Source: Dichotomocladium elegans
Lineage: Eukaryota > Mucoromycota > Mucoromycetes > Mucorales > Lichtheimiaceae
NCBI GenBank assembly: GCA_025716815.1
Contig: JAIXMN010000002.1
Coordinates: 992,001 to 1,056,000 of the forward strand
Length of the DNA stretch: 64,000 nt
Direction of reading: 5' to 3'
Positions 63,713 to 64,000 of the stretch are shown one piece after another. Made by a program: the position numbers and the translations under genes. The notes under the pieces are model-generated. The model saw nothing but the letters and a program-made list of their open reading frames with translations. It was not told the origin of the DNA and did no database searches. Each line of letters begins with the position of its first letter. The stretch's first letter is position 1.

Positions 63713-64000
63713 TTTCAAAATCAAACTCGCACCCTGCCAGTTCTGGAAGTCGCAGAATCGCAAAAATACAGATCGCATTTTGCCCAGAAATCTTTACAAA
63801 TCGAACGTCACAAGAATACACGGCAAGATGTCGCAAATCCATCCCATCCTTATGACTCTTTCTCTTTATAAACTTTTACATTCTGAAATGAGCTATCTAT
63901 TTTTTTACGACGATGGCCAAGGTCATGTCGTTGGTGAGCGTTGGCTGACCTGAATCTATGGACTATGTCATTAATGAGAAAATGTACTCTCTTCAATCCG
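63713..64000 (+). mobile_element. 5' end of an IS630/Tc1-type element (copy D), running off the window
   Basis: Sequence 63713-63956 is a close, inverted-orientation match to 29361-29602. It is followed by an ATG at 63957 starting MDYVINEKMYSLQS, the same N terminus as copy C (4 differences in the first 43 bases). Only the first 14 codons are inside the window. This copy could be more intact than the others, but its body lies beyond the end. Confidence 0.65.

Overview
This window is eukaryotic nuclear DNA, almost certainly fungal. Genes are split by many short introns (mostly 50-120 bp, GT-AG with a few GC-AG). The gene set is fungal: Rho1, a fungal-type Pkc1, a SulP/STAS/cNMP-binding transporter of the yeast Vsb1 type, Sin3 and a Mit1/Mi-2-like remodeler. 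The protein style and the relic transposons suggest an early-diverging lineage such as Mucoromycota (Mucorales). That placement is inference from recognised families, not from a database search.

Layout. 0.8-3.2 kb: MFS transporter (+). 3.8-5.1 kb: Rho1 (-). 5.1-8.6 kb: gene-poor, with a decayed Fanzor-like relic. 8.7-18.1 kb: a dense same-strand block holding a BRCT protein, the alternative clamp-loader subunit Ctf18 and a Vsb1-like transporter. 18.1-22.2 kb: decayed IS630/Tc1 transposase and a second Fanzor-like relic. 22.2-28.2 kb: F-BAR/SH3 protein, a possible tiny membrane protein (-) and the PP2A B55 subunit. 28.5-29.6 kb: a third Fanzor-like relic and an IS630/Tc1 5' fragment. 29.8-30.5 kb: RPB6. 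32.1-33.1 kb: NTF2-like protein. 33.4-38.7 kb: Sin3 (-). 38.7-42.7 kb: gene desert. 42.7-43.7 kb: FMN-binding PNPOx-like protein. 44.4-45.4 kb: DUF7137-like surface protein. 45.8-51.5 kb: SNF2/PHD/chromo remodeler (-). 52.2-55.8 kb: Pkc1. 55.9-57.4 kb: U5-40K WD protein (-). 57.8-58.5 kb: mitochondrial ribosomal protein mL50. 58.7-59.7 kb: A20/AN1 zinc-finger protein. 59.7-64 kb: transposon graveyard with a PIF/Harbinger relic, a foldback, tandem repeats and the 5' end of another IS630/Tc1 copy running off the window.

Functional themes. Rho1 and Pkc1 are activator and effector in cell-wall-integrity signalling. Sin3 and the Mit1-like remodeler are both repressive chromatin factors. Ctf18 and the neighbouring BRCT protein both point to replication or checkpoint work. 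There is no operon logic; co-location is probably incidental. The most notable non-gene content is the set of degenerate Fanzor-like (eukaryotic TnpB homologue) fossils, two of which lie beside IS630/Tc1 transposase fragments. I could not run any search, so all family calls rest on motif recognition and manual splicing.
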